Shown here one piece after another: positions 27,099 through 35,037 of a stretch of 64,000 nt of DNA; position 1 is the stretch's first letter, and every line of letters begins with the position of its first letter. Below the pieces are notes generated by a model that saw only the letters and a list, made by a program, of their open reading frames with translations, made no database searches and was not told the DNA's origin. Made by a program: the position numbers and the translations under genes. This stretch comes from Thermodesulfobium narugense DSM 14796 (GTDB lineage: Bacteria > Thermodesulfobiota > Thermodesulfobiia > Thermodesulfobiales > Thermodesulfobiaceae). The DNA is taken from contig NC_015499.1 of NCBI RefSeq assembly GCF_000212395.1, positions 268,501 to 332,500 of the forward strand, in the 5' to 3' direction.

Positions 27099-28081
27099 AA
27101 TCTAGCTCCAGAATTTAAAGATATCAAAATATAGATAACGTATAAAATAAAGTTTAAAAACAATAATTTTGGATTTATACTTCCCCTTTTGATAAGAGAA
27201 TACAAGTATAATGAAGAAAAGATTGTTATGAAACACAAAGTGAAAGCCTTTTCATCCAACTGCCACTTGCTTAAGATTAGACCTACCATTATAGGAAAGG
27301 AGGATTGAAATACCATTGCTCCTGTAATGTTTGAAATTGCCAGATGATCTTTCCCTTTAATTATCCAAGAAATTGAGTTAAACTTTTCTGGCAGCTCAGT
27401 AGCTATGGGAGAGAGTATTACTGAAACTATAAAAGGACTGAGCCCAATAATTTTTGATATAGATTCAATGCTTGTTACAAAAAAATAAGATGATAATAAA
27501 ATTCCACACAAGCCAATTCCCAGTTGTAAAAATACAAGAAGGTTACCAGGTTCTTTTGATTTAAAAAACAAAAGTGGGTGCAAGTCTTCTTCTTCAAACC
27601 CCTCGTCCTTTTTGAAAACCATATATATATAAAATAGGTATGATATCAGAAAAAATATTGCAAAAAAATACTTTAATGTAATTGCAAAAACTGATATAAA
27701 GAGAGCTATAGAGAAGTTAAATATGAAAAATTTTATATCTAAGAGTATTGCATCCTTTTTAAAGTTGAGATTTTTATTATCTTTTCTAAAAAAAGCAGGT
27801 ATTGCCAGGAGAGAAAAGGTTAGAGTTGAAAGCATAAGAGGAGCACCTAAGATTGCTCCAATACCAATTTCCTCTTTTGAAGCATGTGAAGGTAGGGTTA
27901 TGAGAGCTATTATTGGGACAATTGTTTCTGGAAGAGCAGTTGAAACAGCGCTAAACACGCTTCCAACTACAGAATGCCCAAAATTTAAATTTTTTCCGAG
28001 CCATTCTACAGCGTTTGTAAATAGTTCACAAAATGCTAATATAGCAAGTAAAGATAAAATTAAAGTCAAAAACTCCATCAT
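27095..28081 (-). CDS. Sodium/calcium exchanger-family membrane protein
   Basis: 328 residues, about ten membrane helices in two inverted halves. The alpha repeats are visible: GHSVVGSVFSAVSTALPETIVPII near residue 35 and SPFIVSVILSPIATELPEKFNSI near 220, each with the ion-binding T(A/E)LPE core. CaCA proteins exchange Na+ or H+ for Ca2+ or other cations. The AISNITGAMVFQSSFPI stretch after the second repeat is also typical. Ion specificity is not predictable. Start ATG at 28081; a second ATG follows immediately. Coupled to pth by a 4-bp overlap. Confidence 0.85.
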   Translation of the reverse strand: MMEFLTLILSLLAILAFCELFTNAVEWLGKNLNFGHSVVGSVFSAVSTALPETIVPIIALITLPSHASKEEIGIGAILGAPLMLSTLTFSLLAIPAFFRKDNKNLNFKKDAILLDIKFFIFNFSIALFISVFAITLKYFFAIFFLISYLFYIYMVFKKDEGFEEEDLHPLLFFKSKEPGNLLVFLQLGIGLCGILLSSYFFVTSIESISKIIGLSPFIVSVILSPIATELPEKFNSISWIIKGKDHLAISNITGAMVFQSSFPIMVGLILSKWQLDEKAFTLCFITIFSSLYLYSLIKRGSINPKLLFLNFILYVIYILISLNSGARL

Positions 28082-28099
28082 CGAAATTTAGAATCTTTT

Positions 28100-28552
28100 T
28101 TATATTTTTCTAATCATCGCAACTTCATCACAATCAGGAAACTTTGGGCACTTTACACATTCAGACCATATTTTTTGCGGAAGATGTGACTTATCTACTA
28201 TTTCAAAACCTATTGATTTAAAAAAGACTACTTGATACGTTAAAGCAAACACCTTTTTTAGCTTAAGTTGCCGTGCTTCTTCAATCAAAAAATTTACAAT
28301 TTCTTTTCCTAACCCCTTTCTCTGATATTCACTATTTACACACAAACTTCTTATTTCTGCAATATCTTCCCAAAAGATGTGAAGTGCGCCGCAACCGCAG
28401 ATTTTCCCATCAATTTCTAACACGCAAAAGTCTCTTATGCATTCATAAATGTCCGAAAGAGGCCTTATGAGCATAAGATTTTGTTTTGCAAAGCCTTCTA
28501 TTAATGTCTTTATCTTTTTTGCGTCGTCGATCCTGGCTTTTCTAATAATAAT
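28100..28552 (-). CDS. argA: Short N-acetylglutamate synthase-like GNAT acetyltransferase with an AUU start
   Basis: 150 residues if translation starts at ATT 28552. This codon sits exactly 6 bp after AGGAGG (28564-28559) and opens IIIRKARIDDAKKIKTLIEGFAKQNLMLIRPLSDIYECIRDF, the complete N-terminal strand and helix of the family. The first ATG (28474) would delete 26 residues of the domain. The rest carries GCGALHIFWEDIAEIRSLCV, YQRKGLGKEIV, the FALTYQVVFFKSIGFEIVDKSHLP motif and a final CVKCPKFPDCDEVAMIRK. The short ArgA family acetylates glutamate as the first step of arginine synthesis. No arg genes are adjacent. Confidence 0.82.
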   Translation of the reverse strand: MIIRKARIDDAKKIKTLIEGFAKQNLMLIRPLSDIYECIRDFCVLEIDGKICGCGALHIFWEDIAEIRSLCVNSEYQRKGLGKEIVNFLIEEARQLKLKKVFALTYQVVFFKSIGFEIVDKSHLPQKIWSECVKCPKFPDCDEVAMIRKI

Positions 28553-28578
28553 TTTTGTCCTCCTAAAAATTAATTGTT

Positions 28579-28932
28579 TTATGTAATAAGGGCAACTGCT
28601 ACCGAATAATCTTTTTCGTGAGATATAGAAACTAATATTTCTAAACTAGATAATTCTATATCATTGGCATGTATTTTTACAGTTACTCCTTCATCCCTTT
28701 TGCCAATTATTTCTATTTGTTTCATCTCCAATCTTGTAAAACAGTGTTGATAAATGGCTTTTATGCAAGCTTCTTTTGCTGCAAACCTTGCAGAAAGACA
28801 TTCTATATAAGTTTTTTTACTTAGGCAATATTCTATCTCGCTTTTTGTAAATATTTTTTCTAGGAATTTAGACTTATATTTATTTAACGCTCTTTCTATT
28901 CTTTTGTTACTAACTATATCGATTCCTATCAA
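28579..28932 (-). CDS. acpS: Holo-[acyl-carrier-protein] synthase
   Basis: 117 residues: IGIDIVSNKRIERAL at the N-terminus (Mg-binding Asp) and FAAKEACIKAIY near 50 (second metal ligand). It transfers phosphopantetheine from CoA to acyl carrier protein. The UUG start overlaps the upstream stop by 4 bp (TTGA). The 26 bp downstream hold the ribosome site of the AUU-initiated acetyltransferase. Confidence 0.93.
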   Translation of the reverse strand: MIGIDIVSNKRIERALNKYKSKFLEKIFTKSEIEYCLSKKTYIECLSARFAAKEACIKAIYQHCFTRLEMKQIEIIGKRDEGVTVKIHANDIELSSLEILVSISHEKDYSVAVALIT

Positions 28933-29348
28933 TCTTTCTCCTTTGTATTTCTTATTCTTTTGGGATCAAGGAGCTCTCTTTCATTAAGGTTTATATAAGG
29001 AAAGAGTTTTTCAGTAATTTGGGGTACATAGATAATAACTTCCTTTTTTGCAGTTTTGAAAAAATTTCTTAGTTTATTTATAATTTCACAGCTTTCATCT
29101 TCAGAATCTAACATTTGTAAAAATTTTGAATTCTTTAAAAGAAAATCTTTGAACTCAATTTTCTCATTGCTTTTTTTCCAGAGCGTTCTTAATTCCTTTA
29201 TTTCTAAACCTGGTAAATTTTTTTCTATATATGCAATGGCAAATTCTATTATAAAGAAACTCGAACTATCAAGTGGGCATAACATAGAATATAGCAAAAG
29301 ATAGTCCTCAATAGCGTTTATAAACATATGTGAAATTTTGTAATTCAT
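28929..29348 (-). CDS. Hypothetical protein, first gene of the acpS-mfd operon
   Basis: 139 residues, mostly helical and charged, with no signal peptide, membrane helix or motif I recognise. N-terminal MNYKISHMFINAIEDYLLLYSMLCPLDSSSFFIIEFAIAYI suggests a small helical bundle. The C-terminal part has EVIIYVPQITEKLFPYINLNERELLDPKRI. The ATG has no Shine-Dalgarno; a TATAAT box ends only about 10 bp before it, so the transcript may have almost no leader. Coupled to acpS by a 4-bp overlap. Confidence 0.55.
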   Translation of the reverse strand: MNYKISHMFINAIEDYLLLYSMLCPLDSSSFFIIEFAIAYIEKNLPGLEIKELRTLWKKSNEKIEFKDFLLKNSKFLQMLDSEDESCEIINKLRNFFKTAKKEVIIYVPQITEKLFPYINLNERELLDPKRIRNTKEKD

Positions 29349-29382
29349 AGTTTATATTATTATAGATTATAAGAATTAATTG

Positions 29383-29411
29383 TTGTTATTTTTTTTATTT
29401 TCTCGTATAAT
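29383..29411 (+). promoter_or_regulatory. Promoter of the infC-rpmI-rplT operon
   Basis: TTGTTA (29383-29388) and TATAAT (29406-29411) are spaced by exactly 17 bp. The implied start near 29418 gives a leader of about 77 nt before the AUA start of infC. I saw no clear copy of the L20 leader fold, and a second TATAAT-like box (29443-29448) is also present. Confidence 0.6.
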
Positions 29412-29494
29412 CAAATATATTTTAATTTGAGTTGCTTTTGTTTATAATTTAGGTTAAAATTATTGTCTTATATTTAAATTCGGAGGTGAACGTT

Positions 29495-30049
29495 ATAAGT
29501 AAAGAATATGCCGTTAATGAGGAGATCCAGATCTATCCAAGTGTTAGATTGATAGATGTGGATGGGCAGCAGCTAGGTGTTCAGTCTACAGAAGAGGCTC
29601 TTAGGCTGGCAAGAGCAAAAGGTAGTGATCTAGTCCTAATTGCTCCTCATGGAAGCCCCCCAGTGGCAAGGATAATGGATTACGGGAAATTTAGATTTGA
29701 GCAGTCAAAAAAAGAAAAATCCCAAAGAAAACATCAGAGACAGACTGTTGTCAAAGAAGTTCGCTTAAGGCCTGCTATAGGTGGAAACGATCTTCTTACA
29801 AAAGCAAAAGCTGCGCAAGACTTCATTGACGAGGGCAATAAGGTTAAATTGAGCGTTATCTTTAGAGGACGGGAAATGATCCACATGAATCAGGGCATAG
29901 ACCTTGTTAACAGATTTTTCGCTCTACTTAAAAACGCTGTTATGGAAAAACTCCCTGAGGTCGAAAGCGAGAAACATCTTGTTGCAATAATCGGCCCAGC
30001 TAAAATAAAGCAGAAAACAGAACAAAAAGGAGGGTTGAAGGATGCCTAA
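29495..30049 (+). CDS. infC: Translation initiation factor IF-3 with an AUA start
   Basis: 184 residues if started at ATA 29495. The in-frame GTG at 29486 lies within the ribosome site GGAGGTGA (29482-29489) and cannot be the start with normal spacing; ATA is 5 bp after GGAGGTGA. The protein then opens SKEYAVNEEIQIYPSVRLIDVDGQQLGV, lining up with IF-3 of other bacteria, whose genes also use rare AUU/AUA/AUC starts and are thereby repressed by IF-3 itself. The N domain contains IMDYGKFRFEQ and the C domain KVKLSVIFRGREMIHMNQG. IF-3 checks start-codon pairing on the 30S subunit. Confidence 0.93.
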   Translation: MSKEYAVNEEIQIYPSVRLIDVDGQQLGVQSTEEALRLARAKGSDLVLIAPHGSPPVARIMDYGKFRFEQSKKEKSQRKHQRQTVVKEVRLRPAIGGNDLLTKAKAAQDFIDEGNKVKLSVIFRGREMIHMNQGIDLVNRFFALLKNAVMEKLPEVESEKHLVAIIGPAKIKQKTEQKGGLKDA

Positions 30050-30248
30050 GATGAAAACTTGTAGGGCAGCAGCAAAGAGATTTAGGGTAACGGGTTCTGG
30101 CAAAATAATAAGAAGACAGCAAAATAGGAGTCACCTCCTTTTTCATAAGAGCCCAAAGAGAAAAAGAAGGCTTGCAAAGACATTGGTAGTTTCGAGTTCT
30201 GATTTGCCAAGATTGATGTCTCAACTTCCATATCACAGTGTAAACTAA
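30042..30248 (+). CDS. rpmI: 50S ribosomal protein L35
   Basis: 68 residues, full length: PKMKTCRAAAKRFRVTGSGKIIRRQQNRSHLLFHKSPKRKRRLAKT. Start ATG follows AAAGGAGGG and overlaps the end of infC by 8 bp. Conserved infC-rpmI-rplT order. Confidence 0.96.
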   Translation: MPKMKTCRAAAKRFRVTGSGKIIRRQQNRSHLLFHKSPKRKRRLAKTLVVSSSDLPRLMSQLPYHSVN

Positions 30249-30269
30249 GTTTTATTTAGGAGGAAAGGT

Positions 30270-30617
30270 ATGCGCGTTAAAGGTGGTTTTGTGACTCGTA
30301 GACGTCACAAGAAAGTTTTGAAAATGACCAAGGGCTTTAGGGGTTCTTTGCATAAACTATATAGAACTGCTAATCAGCATTTGTTACATGCCCTAAAATA
30401 TGCTTTTGTAGACAGAAGGAGAAAAAAGAGAGAATTTAGGAGTCTGTGGATTGTAAGGATCAACGCAGCTGTCAGAGAATATGGCCTTTCATACAGCAAG
30501 TTTATGAACGCATTAAAGAAATCGGGTCTTGATATTGACAGAAAAGTGCTAGCCCAAATGGCACTATCTTATCCTGAACAATTTAAGAAAGTAGTTATGA
30601 AAGTTAAGGAAATGTAA
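30270..30617 (+). CDS. rplT: 50S ribosomal protein L20
   Basis: 115 residues, full length, with [30 protein letters not shown] at the N-terminus and [28 protein letters not shown] near 70. L20 is needed for early 50S assembly and in many bacteria represses its own operon by binding the infC leader. AGGAGG precedes the ATG. Confidence 0.96.
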   Translation: MRVKGGFVTRRRHKKVLKMTKGFRGSLHKLYRTANQHLLHALKYAFVDRRRKKREFRSLWIVRINAAVREYGLSYSKFMNALKKSGLDIDRKVLAQMALSYPEQFKKVVMKVKEM

Positions 30618-30621
30618 GTTT

Positions 30622-31383
30622 GTGAACGTAGACTTTGCTTCAAAGTCTAAGATAAAAGAATTGCTCAGAATGAAAAAGTCTGGGCAATTTATTTTTTTTG
30701 AGGGAGTTCATGCGCTTGAAGAAGCGCTTTTAGCAAATTATATCCCAGATTATGTCCTTATAAAGGATGTTGATATCCTGGAGAAAAAATTTTTTAAAGT
30801 TAAAATTTTTGAGATATTTCTTGAAAGGTTAAAATTTCTTGTAGTTAAAGAAGATGCTATTAAAAGACTTTCGAGCGAGAGCACCCCAACAGGAATTATT
30901 AGTGTAGGAAATTTGCCTAAAGAAAAAGACTTTGGTCCTTTTCCCTGGGTCTATCTTGACAAGATTCAGGATCCCGGAAATCTCGGAACCATACTTAGAA
31001 GTTCTCTTGCATTTGGTTGCGGGGGCATATTTTTATCCGAAGACTCGTGTAATATTTATAACCCAAAGGTTATAAGGTCTTCTGCTGGGGCTTTTTTTAA
31101 GGTTCCTTTTAGAAAGAGAAACTTTAGCGATATTGTTAGAGATATGGATACAAGTTTAAGGGTATTTTCTTTTTCTCCACGAGCAAAAGAGCCATTTTTT
31201 TTACACAATTACGATGGGAGATGCTTGCTTGTTTTTGGCAATGAAGGGAGAGGAATAAGTAGTGAAATTGAAAGCAAGTCTTATAAAAGAGTATATATAC
31301 CTACTCAAAACGTGGAGTCATTGAATGTGGCTATGTGTGTAAATATCGTTCTTTCTTTTTTATACTTTAAAAAATTTAATTAA
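30622..31383 (+). CDS. TrmH/SpoU-family RNA 2'-O-methyltransferase
   Basis: 253 residues: an N-terminal substrate-binding region (FIFFEGVHALEEALL near 23) and a SPOUT knot with LDKIQDPGNLGTILRSSLAFG near 113, FGNEGRGIS near 204 and VESLNVAMCVNIVLSF near 232. These are motifs 1-3 of the family. It probably methylates a ribose in rRNA or tRNA. GTG start 4 bp after rplT, a position commonly held by such methylases. Target nucleotide unknown. Confidence 0.88.
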   Translation: MNVDFASKSKIKELLRMKKSGQFIFFEGVHALEEALLANYIPDYVLIKDVDILEKKFFKVKIFEIFLERLKFLVVKEDAIKRLSSESTPTGIISVGNLPKEKDFGPFPWVYLDKIQDPGNLGTILRSSLAFGCGGIFLSEDSCNIYNPKVIRSSAGAFFKVPFRKRNFSDIVRDMDTSLRVFSFSPRAKEPFFLHNYDGRCLLVFGNEGRGISSEIESKSYKRVYIPTQNVESLNVAMCVNIVLSFLYFKKFN

Positions 31384-31466
31384 TAGTTATAAATTAAAAA
31401 TCATAAGTTAAAAATTTAAGCTCTGTAATTAATTAAGCTCTACAATCAATATTGATGGAGGGGAAT

Positions 31467-31979
31467 ATGAAAAAATTCAAGTGGTACGTTTACTTCATTT
31501 TTATTTTGCTTGCTAGCCTGATTGTATCAAACGTTTACTGGATTTTTATAGTCAACTTTACTAAAGAAACTTATGATAGGAACTGTCAAACAAACATTGA
31601 AAATGTGAAAAATGATTTGAGAGAAAAGTTTGTTAATGATGTCAAAAACTTTTTGATAGATGTCTCAATACCATTAACTTTTTTTGTTAGAGACAATATC
31701 CAGTCAAATAGGATTTATCAAGTAGAAGAGTGTTTTAATCAAATTGTTAGAAATAAAGGCTTCAAAGAAATTAGTTTTGTAAGTGGTAATACAATTCAGA
31801 TATCTACTAATAAAAAATATGAAGGTTCTAACTTTTCAAGATTTTATCCTGAAGAGTTTTCAAGTTTTCAGAAAATGACTGTTCTGAATGAAAAGAATAT
31901 TCTTTTCGTAGTATCTCCTGTAATGAATGTCAATGAAAAAATTGGCTTTATAATAATTTCTTATGATTTATCTCAGTAA
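31467..31979 (+). CDS. Small single-pass membrane protein with an extracytoplasmic sensor-like domain
   Basis: 170 residues from the ATG at 31467 (ribosome site GGAGGGG just upstream). One N-terminal membrane helix (YVYFIFILLASLIVSNVYWIFIV, about 6-28), then a helical stalk (30-60) and an alpha/beta domain (SNRIYQVEECFNQIVRNKGFKEISFVSGNTIQISTN through ILFVVSPVMNVNEKIGFIIISYDLS). This resembles half of a Cache/PDC sensor without any output domain. It ends right after the sensor fold. It may be a truncated receptor or a partner of another protein. No family assigned. Confidence 0.55.
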   Translation: MKKFKWYVYFIFILLASLIVSNVYWIFIVNFTKETYDRNCQTNIENVKNDLREKFVNDVKNFLIDVSIPLTFFVRDNIQSNRIYQVEECFNQIVRNKGFKEISFVSGNTIQISTNKKYEGSNFSRFYPEEFSSFQKMTVLNEKNILFVVSPVMNVNEKIGFIIISYDLSQ

Positions 31980-32050
31980 AAACTAATTAATATGTGATAA
32001 AATAAGGAAGTTTATTTTATTTTTTAGTTATTAAAAAGGAGGGAGAGATT

Positions 32051-32083
32051 TTGCTAAATTCTTTAAGGGGGTTTGAAAAGTGA
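32051..32083 (+). CDS. Ten-codon leader ORF translationally coupled to cstA
   Basis: A TTG at 32051 lies 7 bp after a very strong ribosome site AGGAGGG (32037-32043) and opens LNSLRGFEK before TGA. The TGA overlaps the GTG start of cstA (GTGA). Inside the leader, AAGGGGG serves as cstA's own ribosome site. The strong site has no other plausible use, so a leader peptide that controls or boosts cstA translation is likely. Confidence 0.5.
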   Translation: MLNSLRGFEK

Positions 32084-33957
32084 AAGCAACTTCTATTTTT
32101 GGGATTGTATTACTTCTAATTGTGGCTTTATTATCTTTATTGTCAGTTTTAAGTTTTCCGAGTGCGTTGTTGCTTTTGGTTTTCGGATTTGCTGTTTGGG
32201 CTATTGGCTATCGTTATTATAGTGCCTTTATTGCTGCAAAGGTAATGTGTTTGGATTCTGGTGCTGAAACTCCTGCATGCAAAATCAATGATGGGAGAGA
32301 TTTCGTTCCAACTAATAAATATGTTTTGTTTGGTCATCAATTTGCTGCTATATCGGGCGCTGGACCGCTTATTGGCCCCGTATTGGCTGCCCAATTTGGC
32401 TTTATGCCGGGACTTCTTTGGCTTGTCATAGGAGCAGCTCTTGCTGGTGCCGTACACGACTTTGTCGTGCTGGTGGCGTCTACAAGAAGAGGGGCATGTT
32501 CTCTTGCTGATATTGCAAGACAGGAAATTTCTTCTCCTACAGGGAAGGTTTTATCTCTTGCTACATTTTTAATTCTTGTTCTTGCAATGGCTGGTCTTTC
32601 AATAGCAGTGGTAAACGCCCTGAAGAGCTCTTCCTGGGGTGTAATAACTGTAGGCCTAACTATTCCAATTGCTTTTATAATGGCGTTCTGGATGTATGTC
32701 TTTAGACCAGGGAAAGTCTTGGAGGCTACTTTAATAGGCGTGGCGCTCTTATTTGTGGTTACATGGATTGGCGGTTTGGTACCACCACAATCAGATCTTG
32801 GAAAGGCGCTTACTCTTAGTGAAAATACTGTAAAGATTATTTTGCCTACTTATGCTTTTATAGCATCAGTATTGCCCGTTTGGATGCTTTTGCTCCCAAG
32901 AGACTACTTGTCTAGTTACATGAAGATAGGCGTAGCTGTCGCAATTGCAATATGTGTTTTTATAGTGCATCCTAATCTTCAAATGCCAGCTTTTACTAAA
33001 TTTGATGCAGGCGGCGGACCCATTATTCCGGGACCACTTTTTCCATACCTTTTTATTACAATTGCCTGTGGTGCTATATCGGGTTTTCATGCGCTGGTAG
33101 GTTCTGGTACTACCCCAAAGATGCTAAGCTGTGAAACCGACGCAAGATTTATAGGTTATGGTGCAATGTTAATGGAAAGTTTCGTAGGCGTTCTTGCTCT
33201 TATTGCAGCTTGCGTTCTTCCACAAGGAGATTATTTTGCAATCAATACTCCTCCTGCTGTATTTGAGAAATTGGGCATGGTAGCTAACCAGGTACCTGTG
33301 CTCTCTCAAATGGTTCACGAAAATCTTGCTGGAAGACCTGGCGGTGCTGTTTCTCTTGCTGCTGGCGTAGCATATATAACGGAGCAGGTGCCCTTTCTTT
33401 CTGGCATGATGGCATATTGGTATCACTTTATAATAATGTTTGAGGCGATGTTTATTTTATCTGCTATTGATGCAGGGACAAGAGTCGGCAGATATCTTTT
33501 GCAAGAATTTTTTGGTTATTTTGTTCCGCAGTTTAGGGATATGCACTGGAATTTTGGCATAATATCTACAGGATTCTTGGTTTCTTTCTTCTGGGGATAT
33601 CTTTTGTACTCTGGTAGTGTTTCTACTATATGGCCAATTTTTGGTGCTACCAACCAGCTTCTTGCAACCTTTGCTCTAATAATATCTACTACAGAGATAT
33701 TAAGAAGAACTGGCAAGTTGTCATATGCAATGGTTACCTTTTTGCCGGGCGTATTTATGACCGTTGTAACATTTTCTGCCTGTTGGCTTAACTTTAGCCA
33801 CATATATTTGCCCCTTGCAATGAAAGGCAACGTTGCTATGGGAATAAACGCCTTTCTCTCTCTTTTACTTTTAGCTATGGGAATATGGCTGATTTTAGAT
33901 TCTGTAAGAATTTGGTCAAATATTTTGTCTGGGAAAGAAGCAAAGAGCAAAGTATAA
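32080..33957 (+). CDS. cstA: CstA-family carbon starvation protein / peptide or pyruvate transporter
   Basis: 625 residues, about 16 membrane helices. Family landmarks: NKYVLFGHQFAAISGAGPLIGPVLAAQFGFMPGLLWL near 85-125, GAVHDFVVLVASTRRGACSLADIAR near 125-150, and ISGFHALVGSGTTPKMLSCETDARFIGYGAMLMES near 335-370, then SAIDAGTRVGRYLLQE near 460. CstA/BtsT proteins import pyruvate or peptides when carbon is scarce. GTG start, overlapped by the leader ORF. A clear terminator follows. It stands alone as a transcription unit. Confidence 0.93.
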   Translation: MKATSIFGIVLLLIVALLSLLSVLSFPSALLLLVFGFAVWAIGYRYYSAFIAAKVMCLDSGAETPACKINDGRDFVPTNKYVLFGHQFAAISGAGPLIGPVLAAQFGFMPGLLWLVIGAALAGAVHDFVVLVASTRRGACSLADIARQEISSPTGKVLSLATFLILVLAMAGLSIAVVNALKSSSWGVITVGLTIPIAFIMAFWMYVFRPGKVLEATLIGVALLFVVTWIGGLVPPQSDLGKALTLSENTVKIILPTYAFIASVLPVWMLLLPRDYLSSYMKIGVAVAIAICVFIVHPNLQMPAFTKFDAGGGPIIPGPLFPYLFITIACGAISGFHALVGSGTTPKMLSCETDARFIGYGAMLMESFVGVLALIAACVLPQGDYFAINTPPAVFEKLGMVANQVPVLSQMVHENLAGRPGGAVSLAAGVAYITEQVPFLSGMMAYWYHFIIMFEAMFILSAIDAGTRVGRYLLQEFFGYFVPQFRDMHWNFGIISTGFLVSFFWGYLLYSGSVSTIWPIFGATNQLLATFALIISTTEILRRTGKLSYAMVTFLPGVFMTVVTFSACWLNFSHIYLPLAMKGNVAMGINAFLSLLLLAMGIWLILDSVRIWSNILSGKEAKSKV

Positions 33958-33981
33958 TTAGTTTTTCTATAAATTTATAAA

Positions 33982-34015
33982 AATAGGGGCACGATTAATG
34001 TGCTCCTATTTTTTT
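33982..34015 (+). terminator. Rho-independent terminator after cstA
   Basis: Stem AATAGGGGCAC (33982-33992) pairs with GTGCTCCTATT (34000-34010), 11 bp with one G-U pair, 7-nt loop, followed by a T-run to 34015. Confidence 0.9.
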
Positions 34016-34054
34016 GTTATACAATAATATAAATTTATTTTTTAGGAGGAAAGT

Positions 34055-35023
34055 TTGGCAAAGATTGTTGTTACAGGTGCAGCAGGATTTATTGGATCAA
34101 ATATTGTAGATTACTGGATAGAAAAGGGACATGAGGTCTTATCAGTTGATGATTTATCCAGTGGGAATATTAATAATATCAACTCAAAGAGTTTATTTTT
34201 CCAGGGAGATATATGTTCAAAGAAAACTTCTAAAAAGATTTTAGAATTTTCACCTGATGTAATTTGTCATCAAGCAGCTCAGATATCAGTGCCTTATTCA
34301 GTAACTCATCCTTACATCGATGCAAAAATAAATATACTCGGTACTATAAGAATGCTTGAGTGTGCATCTAAATTAAAGGCAAAATTTTTGTTTGCATCAA
34401 CTGGTGGAGCAATATATGGTGAAATAAAGGATATTGCAAATGAGGACACAGAACCTTCTGCTACCTCTCCCTATGCTCTATCTAAATTAACTTCAGAAAA
34501 TTATATTAAGCTTATGTCTCAAAAATTTGGGTTTAAATACGTGATTTTGAGGTATTCTAACGTATATGGTCCTAGGCAAGTTCCTCACGGCGAAGCCGGG
34601 GTTGTGTCGATATTTCTTGAAAACTTGATTAATAAGAGAAAATCTACTATAAATACTTTTCCAGAAGATAATGAAGGGATGGTTAGAGATTACGTTTTTG
34701 TAAAGGATGTAGCAATTGCAAACGACCGTGCACTTGAATTGGACAAATGTGGAACTTTTAACATATCAACAGGTATACCTACCAAGACAAAGAGAATTTT
34801 TTCTTTAATTGTGGATGCGTTGAAAAGATATGGTATAGAAGTATCTGAAAGCATATCTGTGCCAAATTATGCTGACGCAAGGCCTGGAGATCTTAGAAGA
34901 AGTCTATTAGATTCTAATAGAGCAAAAGAGATTCTTAAGTGGGAACCAACAGTAAATTTAAAGGAGGGAATAGAACTTACTGTAAAGTGGTTTCTGGAAA
35001 GAAGAGGCCAGGTAAGAACCTAG
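34055..35023 (+). CDS. NAD-dependent sugar-nucleotide epimerase (UDP-glucose 4-epimerase type)
   Basis: 322 residues, extended short-chain dehydrogenase fold. NAD loop VTGAAGFIGSNIVDYW at residues 5-20; catalytic STGGAIYGE (Ser) near 117 and SPYALSKLTSE (Tyr-x3-Lys) near 148; then YSNVYGPRQVPHGEAGVVSIF near 168. Likely interconverts UDP-glucose/galactose or a related nucleotide sugar for surface glycans. TTG start with AGGAGG 6 bp upstream. The stop codon is inside the hairpin shared with nifV. Confidence 0.88.
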   Translation: MAKIVVTGAAGFIGSNIVDYWIEKGHEVLSVDDLSSGNINNINSKSLFFQGDICSKKTSKKILEFSPDVICHQAAQISVPYSVTHPYIDAKINILGTIRMLECASKLKAKFLFASTGGAIYGEIKDIANEDTEPSATSPYALSKLTSENYIKLMSQKFGFKYVILRYSNVYGPRQVPHGEAGVVSIFLENLINKRKSTINTFPEDNEGMVRDYVFVKDVAIANDRALELDKCGTFNISTGIPTKTKRIFSLIVDALKRYGIEVSESISVPNYADARPGDLRRSLLDSNRAKEILKWEPTVNLKEGIELTVKWFLERRGQVRT

Positions 35024-35027
35024 CCTC
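35004..35027. terminator. Hairpin shared by the convergent epimerase and nifV genes
   Basis: GAGGCCAGGT (35004-35013) and ACCTAGCCTC (35018-35027) form a 10-pair stem with one C/A mismatch and a 4-nt loop. Short A/T-rich runs on each side make it a plausible weak bidirectional terminator. Confidence 0.55.
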
Positions 35028-35037
35028 AAAAGTAAAC

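Noticed and set aside
29349..29485. L20-type leader before infC
   Set aside because: The roughly 77-nt leader is AT-rich and I could not draw the long-range pairing typical of that element.
31384..31445. Repeated TTAAGCTCT motifs as a regulatory site
   Set aside because: Only two copies in very AT-rich sequence with no symmetry or promoter relation; chance is sufficient.
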